The notes beneath the pieces were generated by a model that was not told where the DNA came from, ran no database searches, and saw only the letters and a program-made list of their open reading frames with translations. The translations under genes and the position numbers were made by a program. Positions 53,401 to 61,473 of a stretch of DNA of 64,000 nucleotides are shown here, in pieces (position 1 is the stretch's first letter; every line of letters begins with the position of its first letter). This DNA comes from Anaerolineae bacterium (GTDB lineage: Bacteria; Chloroflexota; Anaerolineae; Aggregatilineales; Aggregatilineaceae): assembly GCA_027494015.1 (NCBI GenBank), contig JAOSJP010000023.1:62001-126000 (forward strand), read 5' to 3'.

Positions 53401-53476
53401 CCGGCTGGGGTTGCTGCAGGCAGTCGCCGGGCTGGCCGAGGGCCGCGCCGACCTGAGCCAGATGGTGGGATTCTAG
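50471..53476 (+). CDS. glyQS: Fused glycyl-tRNA synthetase, alpha and beta chains in one protein (1001 aa)
   Basis: Charges tRNA-Gly with glycine. The start is the ATG before [18 protein letters not shown], the conserved alpha N-terminus. The alpha part (about 1-290) has [50 protein letters not shown] and [25 protein letters not shown]. After a linker the beta part starts near 320 with [21 protein letters not shown] and continues through [33 protein letters not shown] and [13 protein letters not shown] to the C-terminal anticodon-binding helices. Most bacteria use separate GlyQ and GlyS; natural fusions are known. Confidence 0.97.
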   Translation: MSTKPLSFQDVIMKLHQFWMDQGCVLWQPHNVQVGAGTGNPATLLAVLGPEPWRVGYVEPSVRPDDGRYGENPNRMQYYYQYQVILKPDPGNPQELFLASLEALGIDPRQHDIRFVEDNWESPALGAWGLGWEVWLDGQEITQFTYFQQAGGINLEPVSVEITYGLERIVLALQGKDAVWDIDWNEAITYGDVRLQPEIEHCRYYFEIADVDGLKQVYDIYEREYQRALAAGAVTPAYDYVLKCSHLFNVLDTRGAIGVTERAAYFRRMRDMTRSIARAYTEQRQSLGHPLLDRARVWAAPVPAVAAPLSGPAPTAPADVLLEIGTEELPAGDLSDALEQLGALAPALFESLRLDHDEIAVMGTPRRLVMHARSVSPRQRDAEAWVKGPPAARAFDAEGRPTQAAAGFARGKGVPVEALEVREMDGGQYVVALVREAGRPAMDVLAEALPELIAALKFGKAMRWNESGVAFSRPLRWIVALFGERVIPFAFADVTSSRITRGIRPLRSPEIALSDAASYFAALDAQGVILDVEARREAIRAAATALAAQVGGTIPDDPALLDEVTNLVERPTALRGAFDARYLALPREVLVGVMRKHQRYFPVEDAQGRLLPYFIAVRNGDDAHLDVVVSGNEHVLRARFADADYFYSADIQKPLDDYLSRLNTLTFQERLGSMLDKSNRLIALVAPLGALIDVGDGDLAAARRAASLAKADLATQMVVEMTSLQGVMGRYYALQQGESPAVAEAIFEHWLPRSAGDRLPQSVPGVLLALADRLDSLAGLFAAGLAPTASADPFALRRAALGVVQIVLERGIDLDLRQAVARVAAVQPIEVSAAVQREVVEFIAGRLDVLLHEQGWAHDVIAAVLAEQGHNPARALQGVRELAAWAARADWAPILDNYARCVRITRAEPRVYALDPARFEDDAERALYAACQSAAAALSAGGNVDAFLTAFAPLVPLIQRFFEAVLVNAEDEALRHTRLGLLQAVAGLAEGRADLSQMVGF

Positions 53477-53526
53477 CGCGGGGGGAGGGGCGTATGCGAT
53501 ACGCCCCGTCGCGTTTTCCGGGGCGC

Positions 53527-54231
53527 TCAGTCGCTCAGCGTCGCGGCGAAGACGGTCAGATCGTCGAAGGCGACGTGCACCACCGCGCCCTCACTCGCCC
53601 CGGCGATCAGCCCGACCTGCCCGGCCCGGCGATAGAGGCTGTCCTTCACCTCGCCGAGAAATTCGCCGTTGGCGTAGACGGCCAGGTAATTCTCCGCGCA
53701 CACGGCGCGGATCGTATTGGTCGCCTGCCCCTGCTCAATCGCGCCGGACTGGTGCCATTCCAGCAGGAAGTCCAGACTGCCGCGCGACAGGTCGGCGATG
53801 CCGTAGTGCCCGTCGCCGCTGATCAGCAGGGCGTAGCCGCTCCAGTCGCCGGCGTCGTCCTGGGCCAGGCGGCACAGCACGCCGTAGAGATTGTCTTTGT
53901 CCGTGCTGAGTTGTTCCGCCCGAACATCCACGATCACGTCTTCGTAGTTGTCGCCCTCTGCGCCCCAGGTGAATGACGCGGCGCGCTCGGCGCGATGCAT
54001 GATCTCGTAGCGCCCGCCGGCGATGGCCAGGCGCGAGGCCGGGTCTGCCGCTTCCGGCGGGTAGGCGCCTTCTTCCCAATCGCCCGGCGCGTCAAACGTC
54101 TCGCTGAGCAGGCTCGCACCGGCGACCGGCCTGTACGACGGATCGCTCCCCCCGCACGCGGCCAGGGCAAGGCTCTGGGCAATCCCCAGGGCAATGAGTA
54201 GCTTGAGCAGGGTGTGTGGCTTTGAGGTCAT
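53527..54231 (-). CDS. Lipoprotein with a concanavalin/laminin-G-like beta domain (234 aa)
   Basis: The start is the ATG preceding a lipoprotein signal peptide ending LALAAC (lipobox, Cys at about 26). The mature part has alternating beta strands: LLSETFDAPGDWEEGAYPPE, RYEIMHRAERA, IVDVRAEQL, YGVLCRLAQDDAGDWSGYAL, AVCAENYLAVYANGEFLGE and a final VVHVAFDDLTVFA. This is typical of the jelly-roll domains that follow secreted or anchored bacterial proteins. Its start overlaps the rmuC stop by 4 bases. Ligand unknown. Confidence 0.8.
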   Translation of the reverse strand: MTSKPHTLLKLLIALGIAQSLALAACGGSDPSYRPVAGASLLSETFDAPGDWEEGAYPPEAADPASRLAIAGGRYEIMHRAERAASFTWGAEGDNYEDVIVDVRAEQLSTDKDNLYGVLCRLAQDDAGDWSGYALLISGDGHYGIADLSRGSLDFLLEWHQSGAIEQGQATNTIRAVCAENYLAVYANGEFLGEVKDSLYRRAGQVGLIAGASEGAVVHVAFDDLTVFAATLSD

Positions 54232-55283
54232 TGCTCTGTCAGTTCCACTCCAGATAGCTCCTCGTCCGCTTCCCTCTTGGGCAGGCTGAGCTGGGTGACT
54301 CGATTCTGGAGCCTTTCGAGCCACCTTTGCACGGCGTCGAGGTTGTTCAGGCCGCGCGTGATCTGTTCGCGCGCTCGTTTCCATAGTTCAGCCTGTTTAT
54401 CCAGCATCTGCCTGAGCTGGGCCATCTCTGCCAGCGCATGGCGTACTTCGTCGGTCGAGCGCAGGTAATTCAGGCCGCGCGAGACAGTGAGCAGATAGGG
54501 AAACAGCGTGTTCGGACTGACCGGGAACACGTGCCGCTCCAGCGCATAGGTGATCAAGTCTCTGCCGTCCACACTCGCCAGCGTATTGGTCACAATCTCA
54601 TAATAGATGGCTTCGCTGGGGACGAACATAAAGGCGAAATCCAGCGTTCCTTGATCCGGCGCAATGTATTTGGCGGCAATATCATCAATGTGCCTGCGCA
54701 CATCCCCGGCGAACTGCCGCAGATAACGCTGGCGCTCGGCTTCGTCCAGTGCGCTGACAAACCGCTGGAAGTTGTCGCGCGGAAACTTCGAATCGATGGG
54801 GATCAGGTGGTTCTTTTCAAGCTCAATGATCGCGTCTACCCGGTTGCCGTTGGGGAACCGGTATTGAGTCTTATAGCAGTCTTGGGGTAGCAACTCCAAC
54901 AGCTTTTCCAGCACGAATTCGCCCAATCCCCCGCGCAGTTGCGGAGATTGCAGCAACTGTTGGAAGCTGGAGAGATGCTGGCGTATCTCGACCATCTGCG
55001 CGGTGGTAGCTTTTAGCTCGCCAACTCCGGCGATCAGCGATGCGTTGCCGCTCAGCAGTTGCTCGGTGGCGTGGGTCACCCCGCCGAACTGCTGGAACAG
55101 CGCGCGGGAATCGGTGTTGGCGCGCTGCATCTCTGCCGCGAGCCGGGCCAGAGACTCGGAGAATTGCTGGTCGCTCCGCGCGTTACGCCGTGTGCTATAG
55201 AGAGCCAGGCCCAGGAAGATACTGAACAGGAGATTGACCCCGACCAGTCCTATCACGAATACGAGCAGGAGATCGGTATCCAT
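54228..55283 (-). CDS. rmuC: DNA recombination protein RmuC homologue (351 aa)
   Basis: N-terminal membrane helix (residues about 5-27), a coiled coil to about 110, then the conserved RmuC core: RGGLGEFVLEKLLELLP, YRFPNGNRVDAIIEL, IPIDSKFPRDNFQRF, FAFMFVPSEAIYYEIV, VFPVSPNTLFPYLLTVSRGL. The core carries the PD-(D/E)xK nuclease-like residues (Asp in VDAIIEL, Asp-Ser-Lys in IPIDSKFP). In E. coli RmuC limits inversions at short inverted repeats, which is notable given the many palindromes in this window. Confidence 0.93.
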   Translation of the reverse strand: MDTDLLLVFVIGLVGVNLLFSIFLGLALYSTRRNARSDQQFSESLARLAAEMQRANTDSRALFQQFGGVTHATEQLLSGNASLIAGVGELKATTAQMVEIRQHLSSFQQLLQSPQLRGGLGEFVLEKLLELLPQDCYKTQYRFPNGNRVDAIIELEKNHLIPIDSKFPRDNFQRFVSALDEAERQRYLRQFAGDVRRHIDDIAAKYIAPDQGTLDFAFMFVPSEAIYYEIVTNTLASVDGRDLITYALERHVFPVSPNTLFPYLLTVSRGLNYLRSTDEVRHALAEMAQLRQMLDKQAELWKRAREQITRGLNNLDAVQRWLERLQNRVTQLSLPKREADEELSGVELTEQ

Positions 55284-55398
55284 GCGAGATCACTCCCCCA
55301 TTGGTACACACACCGCACAGACAGGGTGCGCGCATTGGCCACTCTCCCCTGCCAGTATAGGGGATTCGCGGCCAACAGGCGAATATCTGTTCGGCAGA

Positions 55399-56391
55399 TC
55401 AGAAAAGCGGGCGGATGATGACGTAGAGCAGCGCGCCGAGCGCCGCCGCCGCCGGAATGGTCAGCAGCCACGAGATGACGATGTGGTTGACCACGCCCCA
55501 GCGCACTTTCTGCACGCGCTCCGCGCTGCCCGCGCCCACGATGGCCGAGCTGACGACGTGCGTCGTGCTCACCGGGCCGCCCAACAATGCTGCGCCCAGG
55601 ATCACCGCGCTGGACGCCGTCTGCGCGCTGAAGCCGTGAATCGGACGCACCCGGTAGAACTTGGCCCCCAATGTGCGGATCAGGCTCCAGCCGCCAAGCA
55701 GCGTGCCGAGGGCAATGGCCCCGGCGCTGGCCAGGATCACCCAGGTCGGCACGTAGAAATGGCTGAGCGAGCCGGTCGCCACCAGCCCCAGGGAGATGAT
55801 GCCCATGGTCTTCTGCGCATCGTTGGTGCCGTGCGACAGGGCCAGCGTCGTCGCGGTGAGGACCTGCCCGCGCTGGAACCAGACATTGATGCGCGGCGTG
55901 GCCCCCCACGCCAGGAAAAAGCACAGCTTGATGATCCAGTAGCCGGCGATCATGCCCAGGATCGGGGAGAGGAACAGCGTCAGCAGCACCTTGAGCAAGC
56001 CGTTGGCCAGGATGGCATCAGCGCCATAGCCGGCCAGCACCGGCCCCACCATGCCGCCGATCAGCGCGTGCGACGTGCTGGAGGGGATGCCCAGCTTGAG
56101 CGTGAGCACGTTCCAGAGAATGGCGGCCAGCAGCGCCGCGTAGACGACGGGCAGCGTGACGGCGCGCTCGGCCACCACCTCGTGGCCGATGGTCTCGGCC
56201 ACAGCCACGCCGAACAACAGAGGGCCGACGCCATTCGCCAGCGCAGCCATCCACAGCGCCAGACGAGGACGCATGGCGCGCGTCGAGATGACCGTCGCCA
56301 CCACGTTCGACGAATCGTGCAAACCATTGTAAAAGCCAAAGATGAGCGCGATCAGGATGAGCAGGATGACTTCTAGCGAGAATGAAGACAC
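55399..56391 (-). CDS. pit: Low-affinity inorganic phosphate transporter, PiT family (330 aa)
   Basis: Ten or so membrane helices. The family's duplicated PiT signature appears as FGFYNGLHDSSNVVATVIST near the N-terminus and ALSHGTNDAQKTMGIISLGL in the second half, plus SSTSHALIGGMVG and GGPVSTTHVVSSAIVGAG. It cotransports phosphate (often as metal-phosphate) with protons or sodium. A DUF47/PhoU-like protein is encoded divergently next to it, the usual partner of PiT transporters. Confidence 0.95.
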   Translation of the reverse strand: MSSFSLEVILLILIALIFGFYNGLHDSSNVVATVISTRAMRPRLALWMAALANGVGPLLFGVAVAETIGHEVVAERAVTLPVVYAALLAAILWNVLTLKLGIPSSTSHALIGGMVGPVLAGYGADAILANGLLKVLLTLFLSPILGMIAGYWIIKLCFFLAWGATPRINVWFQRGQVLTATTLALSHGTNDAQKTMGIISLGLVATGSLSHFYVPTWVILASAGAIALGTLLGGWSLIRTLGAKFYRVRPIHGFSAQTASSAVILGAALLGGPVSTTHVVSSAIVGAGSAERVQKVRWGVVNHIVISWLLTIPAAAALGALLYVIIRPLF

Positions 56392-56807
56392 GGGCTTCTC
56401 TTGACCTCATCACGTGGTGGCACGGTGACCGGCGCGAGACCGGTCCGCCAAAAAGACTCTGGTATCTTTGCCGGTGAGAAACCTCTTGAGAAGCCCTGAT
56501 CTGCAGGGCAACCTCCCCCAAAAATCCTCTCTCCACACGCGGAGAGAGGGCAACGAAGCGCGTCAGCGCCGCGCGGGGGCAAAGTGAAGAGCCGCCCCAG
56601 GCTTAGGGGCCAATCTCAACACTTGTCCGTCCCTGAGCCATGTGGCGGGGGCGGGGGGTAAGGTCTTCAAGGTCCCTCAGAATGCGAAGCCAGGCTCCAC
56701 AGGGAGTCTGGCCGAAAAATCATCCTGGCACAAACGCACAAATGATATTACAATTCTACCGTGTTAAAGGAATTTAACCAAACAGCATCCATTGAGGAAA
56801 CGAGATT
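56392..56807. other. 416-base divergent region between pit and the DUF47 gene
   Basis: 56,520-56,583 is a worn copy of the ACCTCACCCCC-type repeat (CTCTCTCCACACGCGGAGAGAGG centre). 56,590-56,640 repeats the GCCGCCCCAG...TCAATCTCAACAC phrase also present near 30,920. 56,730-56,780 is AT-rich and probably holds the promoter of the DUF47 gene. No gene is seen. Confidence 0.65.
56763..56778. promoter_or_regulatory. GTTAAA-GGAA-TTTAAC dyad upstream of the DUF47 gene
   Basis: Two perfect 6-base inverted half sites with a 4-base spacer, 29 bases before the start codon at 56,808. It is AT-rich in a GC-rich genome, so it could be an operator. It does not resemble a Pho box that I know. Confidence 0.4.
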
Positions 56808-57473
56808 ATGATTGACCGCATCATACGCTTCTTTACCAGCATTCCGCAGCGCCTCCGGGGATGGTTCAGTCGCAAGCCGGATCGCTTCATCGAGCGGCTG
56901 CGCCAGCAGTGCGCGCTGGGCACTGAAGCGACCGTGGCGCTCATTGACTACATGGAGAAGCCGAGTAAGAAGAACGCCCAGCGCGTCCGCCAGCTCGAAA
57001 AAGACGCCGACGAGCTGCTGCGCATCCTGGTGGACGAGCTGAACCGCACCTTCGTCACGCCCATTGACCGCGAAGACCTGTACAAACTCTCGCGCGCAGT
57101 GGACGACATCCTCGACGACACGTGGTTCACCATCAACGAGATGGACATCCTGGAAGTCGAGCCAAACCCGCACCTGCGGGAAATGGCCGCGCGCTTGGTT
57201 ACCGGCGCTGAGGAGATCAAGCTGGCTGTTGAGCGCCTGAGTGACCACCCTGGCGTGGCCAGCACCCACGCGACCCGCGCCAAAGCCGTGCGCAACGACA
57301 TGGAGCAGCTTTACGCCAAGGCGCTGGCCGACCTCTTCCGCAAGCCCAAAGACCTCGACAACGTGATCATGATGCTCAAGCTGCGCGAAATCTACCGTCA
57401 CCTGTTCCACGCAGGCGGGCGCATCGGTGACTCCGCCGATATCATTGACGACATCATTGTCAAGTTCTACTAG
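56808..57473 (+). CDS. DUF47/PhoU-like protein, PiT partner (221 aa)
   Basis: All-helical PhoU-related protein. Seen: RFIERLRQQCALGTEATVAL, RQLEKDADELLRILVDELNR, FVTPIDREDLYKLSRAVDDI (a metal-binding and family-defining segment), then DNVIMMLKLREIYRHLFHAG and a final DSADIIDDIIVKFY. DUF47 proteins sit next to PiT transporters and are thought to modulate them. Divergent from pit, with a clear terminator after the stop. Confidence 0.93.
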   Translation: MIDRIIRFFTSIPQRLRGWFSRKPDRFIERLRQQCALGTEATVALIDYMEKPSKKNAQRVRQLEKDADELLRILVDELNRTFVTPIDREDLYKLSRAVDDILDDTWFTINEMDILEVEPNPHLREMAARLVTGAEEIKLAVERLSDHPGVASTHATRAKAVRNDMEQLYAKALADLFRKPKDLDNVIMMLKLREIYRHLFHAGGRIGDSADIIDDIIVKFY

Positions 57474-57499
57474 CGGCCCGGCCCCAGCCCCGAAGCACA

Positions 57500-57529
57500 A
57501 ACCGGCAGCCGCACGCTGCCGGTTTTCTT
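57500..57529 (+). terminator. Rho-independent terminator of the DUF47 gene
   Basis: AACCGGCAGC and GCTGCCGGTT form a perfect 10-bp stem with a 5-base loop, and the T-run TTTTCTT follows. It starts 27 bases after the stop codon. Confidence 0.9.
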
Positions 57530-57537
57530 GAGTCCAG

Positions 57538-57610
57538 TACCCCCGGACGGATTTGAACCGCCGACGCCAGGTTTAGGAAACCTGCGCTCTATCCTCTGAG
57601 CTACGGGGGC
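57538..57610 (-). tRNA. tRNA-Arg (anticodon CCT)
   Basis: Acceptor GCCCCCG pairs with CGGGGGT (terminal G-U). The D-arm is GCTC...GAGC. The anticodon stem CAGGT/ACCTG encloses loop TTCCTAA, giving CCT. The T-arm is GGCGG-TTCAAAT-CCGTC. The discriminator base is A and CCA is not encoded. It would read AGG, a rare codon in GC-rich genomes. Confidence 0.95.
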
Positions 57611-57673
57611 TGATGTGTGGGTAGTTTACCACGCCCAGGGCGCTTTTCAAGGCTGGGCCGGACGGGGTTGCGA

Positions 57674-57850
57674 GCAAAGGTTGTCAGCGACTCGCGTGGC
57701 GCGGAGCATTGACCTCACCCCCAGCCTCGCTGCGCTCGGCCCCGGAACAGACTTCCGAAGTCTTCAAGACTTCGGAAGTCTGGTGTCTGCGCGCGCCAGC
57801 GCCGAGCGGGGGTGAGGTCCGTAGGGGCGTATCGCCATACGCCCCTACGG
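57674..57850. repeat. Long-form ACCTCACCCCC repeat carrying an AGACTTCCGAAGTCTT palindrome at its centre
   Basis: 57,674-57,745 is the shared left part (GCAAAGGTTGTCAGCGACTC, then ACCTCACCCCCAGCCTCGC). Where other copies have the CCCTCTCC hairpin, this one has the 28-base palindrome around 57,750-57,781. The right part runs to GGGGGTGAGGT at 57,818 and is followed by CGTAGGGGCGTATCGCCATACGCCCCTACG. The rest of 57,474-58,004 holds the terminator, tRNA-Arg and the leader of the glycosyltransferase gene. Confidence 0.85.
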
Positions 57851-58004
57851 GCAGGCTGGCGCGCGGCGGACTTTGATGCGATTGCCCTGCCGAGCCTGGC
57901 TGACAGGTCGGCGGGGGTGTGGTATCTTAAAGAGCAGGTGCGCGCCTGATCGCCGCTGACTGACACCTGATGACCGAGTCCTGATCGCCACCTGTCCGTA
58001 TCCC

Positions 58005-59303
58005 ATGCCTGCGCCAATGCACATCGTCATCCTCAGTGATATGCTCCCGCCCGACGAACCGGGCGGCGCGGGCCGCGTCGCCTGGCAATTGGGGCAGGGC
58101 TTCGTCGCCGCCGGGCAGCGCGTCACCTTCATCACCTCGTCGTCAGGGCCGTCTCGGACAGAGAAGCGCGACGGCTTCACCGTGCATGTGCTGCATTCGC
58201 GCTATGCCGAACGGTGGCGGGCGTGGTTCGGCCTGTTCAACCCGCAGACCGTCTGGCCGCTCAACCGGCTGCTGCGCCAACTGCGCCCTGATGTGATGCA
58301 CGCCCACAATGTGCACAGCCATCTCAGTTACCACAGCCTGGTCATCGCCCGCCATGTGGGGGCGGCGACCGTCTTCACTGCCCACGACGCGATGACCTTC
58401 GCCTATGGCAAGCTCACTCACTTCATGGACCCGGCCCGCCCGGAGCAATGCGACGGCTTCAACTACCGGCTGCCTTTCGGCTACAATCTGCGGCAGATGC
58501 GCCTGCGCTGGAATCCGGCGCGCAACCTCTCCATCCGCCACACGCTGCGCTATTATGCGGACGTCCGCGTTGCCGTCAGCGGCGAGTTGAAGAAGGCGCT
58601 GGAAGCCAACCGCCTGGCCCCGTTCGAAGTGGTGCACAACGGGATCGATCCCAGCCGCTTCGATGTCCCCGAAGCGGCCATCGCCGTGCTGCGCCAGCGG
58701 TACCGGCTTGAAGGGCGGCGGGTGATCCTCTTCGCCGGGCGGCTGAGCCGGGCGAAAGGCGACCAGCAGTTACTCGCCGCGTTGCGCCGCGTGCGCCAGG
58801 CCGTGCCGGACGTGGCCCTGCTGGTGCTGGCCCGCTCCGACGCCTACCTGGAGCAGCTTCTCCGCGACAACAGCGACCTGGGCGGGGTTATCGTGCCCGG
58901 CGGCTGGCTGGAAGGGAGCGAGCTGGCCACCGCCTACCGGCTGGCGCAGGCGGTGGCGCTGCCCTCGGTGTGCTTTGAGACGTTCGGCCTGACGGCCCTG
59001 GAAGGCATGGCCGCCGGGGCCGTCCCGGTGGTGACGTGTTTCGGCGGCCCGCGCGAAGTGGTCATGGACGGCGAGACCGGCTTCGTCGTCAACCCGCACA
59101 ACACCGATGCCCTGGCCGACCGCCTGGCTCGCCTGCTGACCGACGAATCGCTGCGCGCGCGCCTGGCCGCCGCCGGGCGCGCCCGCGTCGAGGAGCACTT
59201 TACGCTGCAACAGCAGGCCGAGAAGATGCTCATCGTCTTCGAGCGGGCTATCGCCCGTCGCTACGCGAGACGAGCGACCAAGCTCCCAACTCATGACTCC
59301 TGA
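58005..59303 (+). CDS. GT4-family glycosyltransferase (432 aa)
   Basis: GT-B enzyme with HIVILSDMLPPDEPGGAGRV at the N-terminus (a second ATG four codons on is possible), DVMHAHNVHSHLSYHSLVIA, VVHNGIDPSRFDVPE, VILFAGRLSRAKGDQQLLAA, and donor-site SVCFETFGLTALEGMAAGAV with GGPREVVMDGETGFV. The last codons and the stop lie inside the heptamer array at 59,286. It opens a plus-strand glycan cluster with the next three genes. Confidence 0.92.
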   Translation: MPAPMHIVILSDMLPPDEPGGAGRVAWQLGQGFVAAGQRVTFITSSSGPSRTEKRDGFTVHVLHSRYAERWRAWFGLFNPQTVWPLNRLLRQLRPDVMHAHNVHSHLSYHSLVIARHVGAATVFTAHDAMTFAYGKLTHFMDPARPEQCDGFNYRLPFGYNLRQMRLRWNPARNLSIRHTLRYYADVRVAVSGELKKALEANRLAPFEVVHNGIDPSRFDVPEAAIAVLRQRYRLEGRRVILFAGRLSRAKGDQQLLAALRRVRQAVPDVALLVLARSDAYLEQLLRDNSDLGGVIVPGGWLEGSELATAYRLAQAVALPSVCFETFGLTALEGMAAGAVPVVTCFGGPREVVMDGETGFVVNPHNTDALADRLARLLTDESLRARLAAAGRARVEEHFTLQQQAEKMLIVFERAIARRYARRATKLPTHDS

Positions 59304-59313
59304 CTCAAGACTC
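59286..59313. repeat. Heptamer tandem array (NNGACTC) overlapping a stop codon
   Basis: Units CCAACTC, ATGACTC, CTGACTC, AAGACTC. The array encodes the last residues PTHDS and the stop of the preceding glycosyltransferase. It has the same motif as one arm of the array at 20,187. Confidence 0.7.
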
Positions 59314-59330
59314 TCTCAGGATGGCCCCCC

Positions 59331-60518
59331 ATGAAACTGCTGGTCATCGTCTCCTCGCTCGATCTGACCCAACCGTTCAGCGCGACGCCCGCCTGGTGGC
59401 AGTTGCTCAAGGCGCTGTACGAAGTGGGCGTAGACGTGATCGCCGCGCCCTACCAGGGGCCAGCCATCGAGTCTCCCTGGTGGCGGGCCGCGCCCAACCC
59501 GGCCCAACGCGAAGGCGACGCCTTCAAGCTGGCCCGCGACACGCTGCGCCGCGTCACCGGCGTCAAGCAGACGCAGGCCGCCGGGACGCAGGTCGAGGGC
59601 GAGAGCCTGTCCGACCGGTTGGTGCGCCGCGCCGCCCAGACGGTGATCGCCCCCCGCTGGCGGCGGCATGTGGAGGGCATCCTGCGCCAGCAGCCGGACG
59701 TAGACGCCGTGCTGGTGATCACCGTGCCCGCCAACCACCTGCCCGGCGTGGCCCGCCACATTGTCGAGCAGCACCACAAGCCGGTCTTCTTCTACGACGG
59801 CGACGTGCCGGCCAGCCTGCCCACCTTTATGGGCTTCGCCACCGGCTTCCGCATCTACCAGGGCGCGGACCTGTCGGAGTACACGGCGTTCATCTCCAAC
59901 AGCGAGGGCGGGCGGCAGGGCCTGCTCGACCTGGGCGCGCGCGCCGTGCACACGCTCTTCTACGGCGCGGACGAAGACCTGTTCAGCCCGCTGGACGTGC
60001 CCCAGGACCTCGACGCGTTCTTCTACGGGCACGGGCGCGAGTACCGCGCCGAATGGATTGACGCGCTGGTGCGCGCGCCGAGCCTGGCCTTGCCGGAGGC
60101 GCGCTTCGCCGTGCGCGGGACGCGCCTGGGCGACCTGGGCCGGGCGCAGATGCTGCCCTACCTGTCGTTCAGCAAGCTGCGCGAATACGCCTGCCGCAGC
60201 AAGCTCAACCTGGTCATCACGCGCAAGGCCCACGCCTCGGTGTTCGCCTCGTCGTCGTCGCGCCCGTTCGAGCTGGCTTCGCTGGGCGCGTGCATGGTCT
60301 GCAACCCTTACGAGGGCATCGAGACGTGGTTCGAGCCGGAGAAAGAGCTGATCGTCGTGCACAGCGCCGAAGAAGCGATTGAGCGGTATACTTGGCTGCT
60401 GGCGCACGATGACGCCCGGCGCGCGATGGGCCAGGCCGCCCGCGAGCGTTTCTTGAAGGAGCACACCTTCCGCCACCGCGCCAGGCAACTGGTGGGCATC
60501 ATCCAGGGCTATTTATGA
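59331..60518 (+). CDS. CgeB-like glycosyltransferase (395 aa)
   Basis: A GT-B-like protein whose C-terminal half matches the CgeB/GT1-like group: KLREYACRSKLNLVITRKAH, SSRPFELASLGACMVCNPYE, then GIETWFEPEKELIVVHSAEE and a C-terminal REQL-type helix (ARERFLKEHTFRHRARQLVG). The N-terminal half (LLVIVSSLDLTQPFSATPAW) opens like a nucleotide-sugar transferase without a strict EX7E motif. It probably modifies the glycan made by the neighbouring enzymes. Confidence 0.85.
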   Translation: MKLLVIVSSLDLTQPFSATPAWWQLLKALYEVGVDVIAAPYQGPAIESPWWRAAPNPAQREGDAFKLARDTLRRVTGVKQTQAAGTQVEGESLSDRLVRRAAQTVIAPRWRRHVEGILRQQPDVDAVLVITVPANHLPGVARHIVEQHHKPVFFYDGDVPASLPTFMGFATGFRIYQGADLSEYTAFISNSEGGRQGLLDLGARAVHTLFYGADEDLFSPLDVPQDLDAFFYGHGREYRAEWIDALVRAPSLALPEARFAVRGTRLGDLGRAQMLPYLSFSKLREYACRSKLNLVITRKAHASVFASSSSRPFELASLGACMVCNPYEGIETWFEPEKELIVVHSAEEAIERYTWLLAHDDARRAMGQAARERFLKEHTFRHRARQLVGIIQGYL

Positions 60519-60619
60519 GGGTTGCGCGGGCAGTTCTACAAGCACAGGCTTTGGGGTGCGGCTCCGCTGCGCCCAGGAGCGCATGACGCGGTTGAACGGC
60601 TCATCCTGGTCACTGCTTG

Positions 60620-60715
60620 ACCTCACCCCCTGGCCTTGCTGCGCTCGGCCTTTCCCCCTCTCCATGCATGGAGAGGGGGTGTCGAGGCGGTTTGCCGCCG
60701 AGACGGGGGTGAGGT
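60620..60715. repeat. ACCTCACCCCC repeat with CTCCATGCATGGAG centre
   Basis: Ends ACCTCACCCCC and GGGGGTGAGGT with an inner CCCCCTCTCCATGCATGGAGAGGGGG hairpin. It separates the CgeB-like gene from the acyltransferase, whose open frame extends back through this repeat. Confidence 0.85.
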
Positions 60716-60764
60716 CAACCCGCAGACCATTGCCATGAGGCCGGGCAGCTCACGGAACAAGAAA

Positions 60765-61457
60765 ATGAGCCACCCCTCGGACTCCGCACACGACTCCGCC
60801 CCGCCAGAGAGGCTGCTCTCGGCGGGCGCGCTGCGCATGGCCCTGGACACGCCCTGGCGCGTCCGGCTGGAGCTGCGCCGTTGGCTGAGCTGGCCCGGCG
60901 CGCGGCTGATCTTCGCCCTGGCCGGTGTGCGCTGGGGGCGCGGCTGGCGCTTCTACGGCGTGCCCATCCTGCAGAAGCACCGCCGCAGCACGATCATCAT
61001 CGGCGACGGGCTGTCGCTGCGCTCGACGCCGCACAGCAACGCCCTCGGCCCCAACCACCCGGCCATCCTCTCCACGCGCCGGCCCGGTGCGCGGCTGGTC
61101 ATCGGGCGCGGCTTTGGCATGACCGGCGGGACGATCTGCGCCGAGGAGTCGATCACCATCGGCGACGACGTGTGGGTGGGGGCCAACTGCGTCATCACCG
61201 ACACCGACTTCCACCCGCTCGATCTGGCGGCGCGATTGGCGCGCCCGCTGGACGGCGCGACCGCCCCGGTAGTCATCGAGGATGGCGTCTTTATTGGCAT
61301 GAACTCGCTGGTGCTCAAGGGGGTGACGGTCGGCGCGGGCAGCGTGATCGGCGCGGGCAGCGTCGTGACGCGCAGCATCCCGCCTGGCGTGATCGCGGCG
61401 GGCAACCCCGCCCGGCCCATCCGCTCGCTTGACGCCGCGCGGCTCCGTCACCTCTGA
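60765..61457 (+). CDS. Hexapeptide-repeat (left-handed beta-helix) acyltransferase (230 aa)
   Basis: I start at the ATG before SHPSDSAHDS, since the frame upstream of about 60,730 is repeat-encoded. After about 80 residues come hexapeptide turns: STIIIGDGLSLRS, ARLVIGRGFGMTGGTICAEE, SITIGDDVWVGANCVI, TDTDFHPLD (catalytic His region), VVIEDGVFIGMNSLVLKGVT, then SVIGAGSVVTRSIPPGVIAA and GNPARPIR. It is typical of O-acetyl- and other acyltransferases decorating surface polysaccharide. It starts 247 bases after the CgeB-like gene and is followed closely by the membrane protein. Confidence 0.9.
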   Translation: MSHPSDSAHDSAPPERLLSAGALRMALDTPWRVRLELRRWLSWPGARLIFALAGVRWGRGWRFYGVPILQKHRRSTIIIGDGLSLRSTPHSNALGPNHPAILSTRRPGARLVIGRGFGMTGGTICAEESITIGDDVWVGANCVITDTDFHPLDLAARLARPLDGATAPVVIEDGVFIGMNSLVLKGVTVGAGSVIGAGSVVTRSIPPGVIAAGNPARPIRSLDAARLRHL

Positions 61458-61473
61458 CGCGCGGGGGCCGCTG

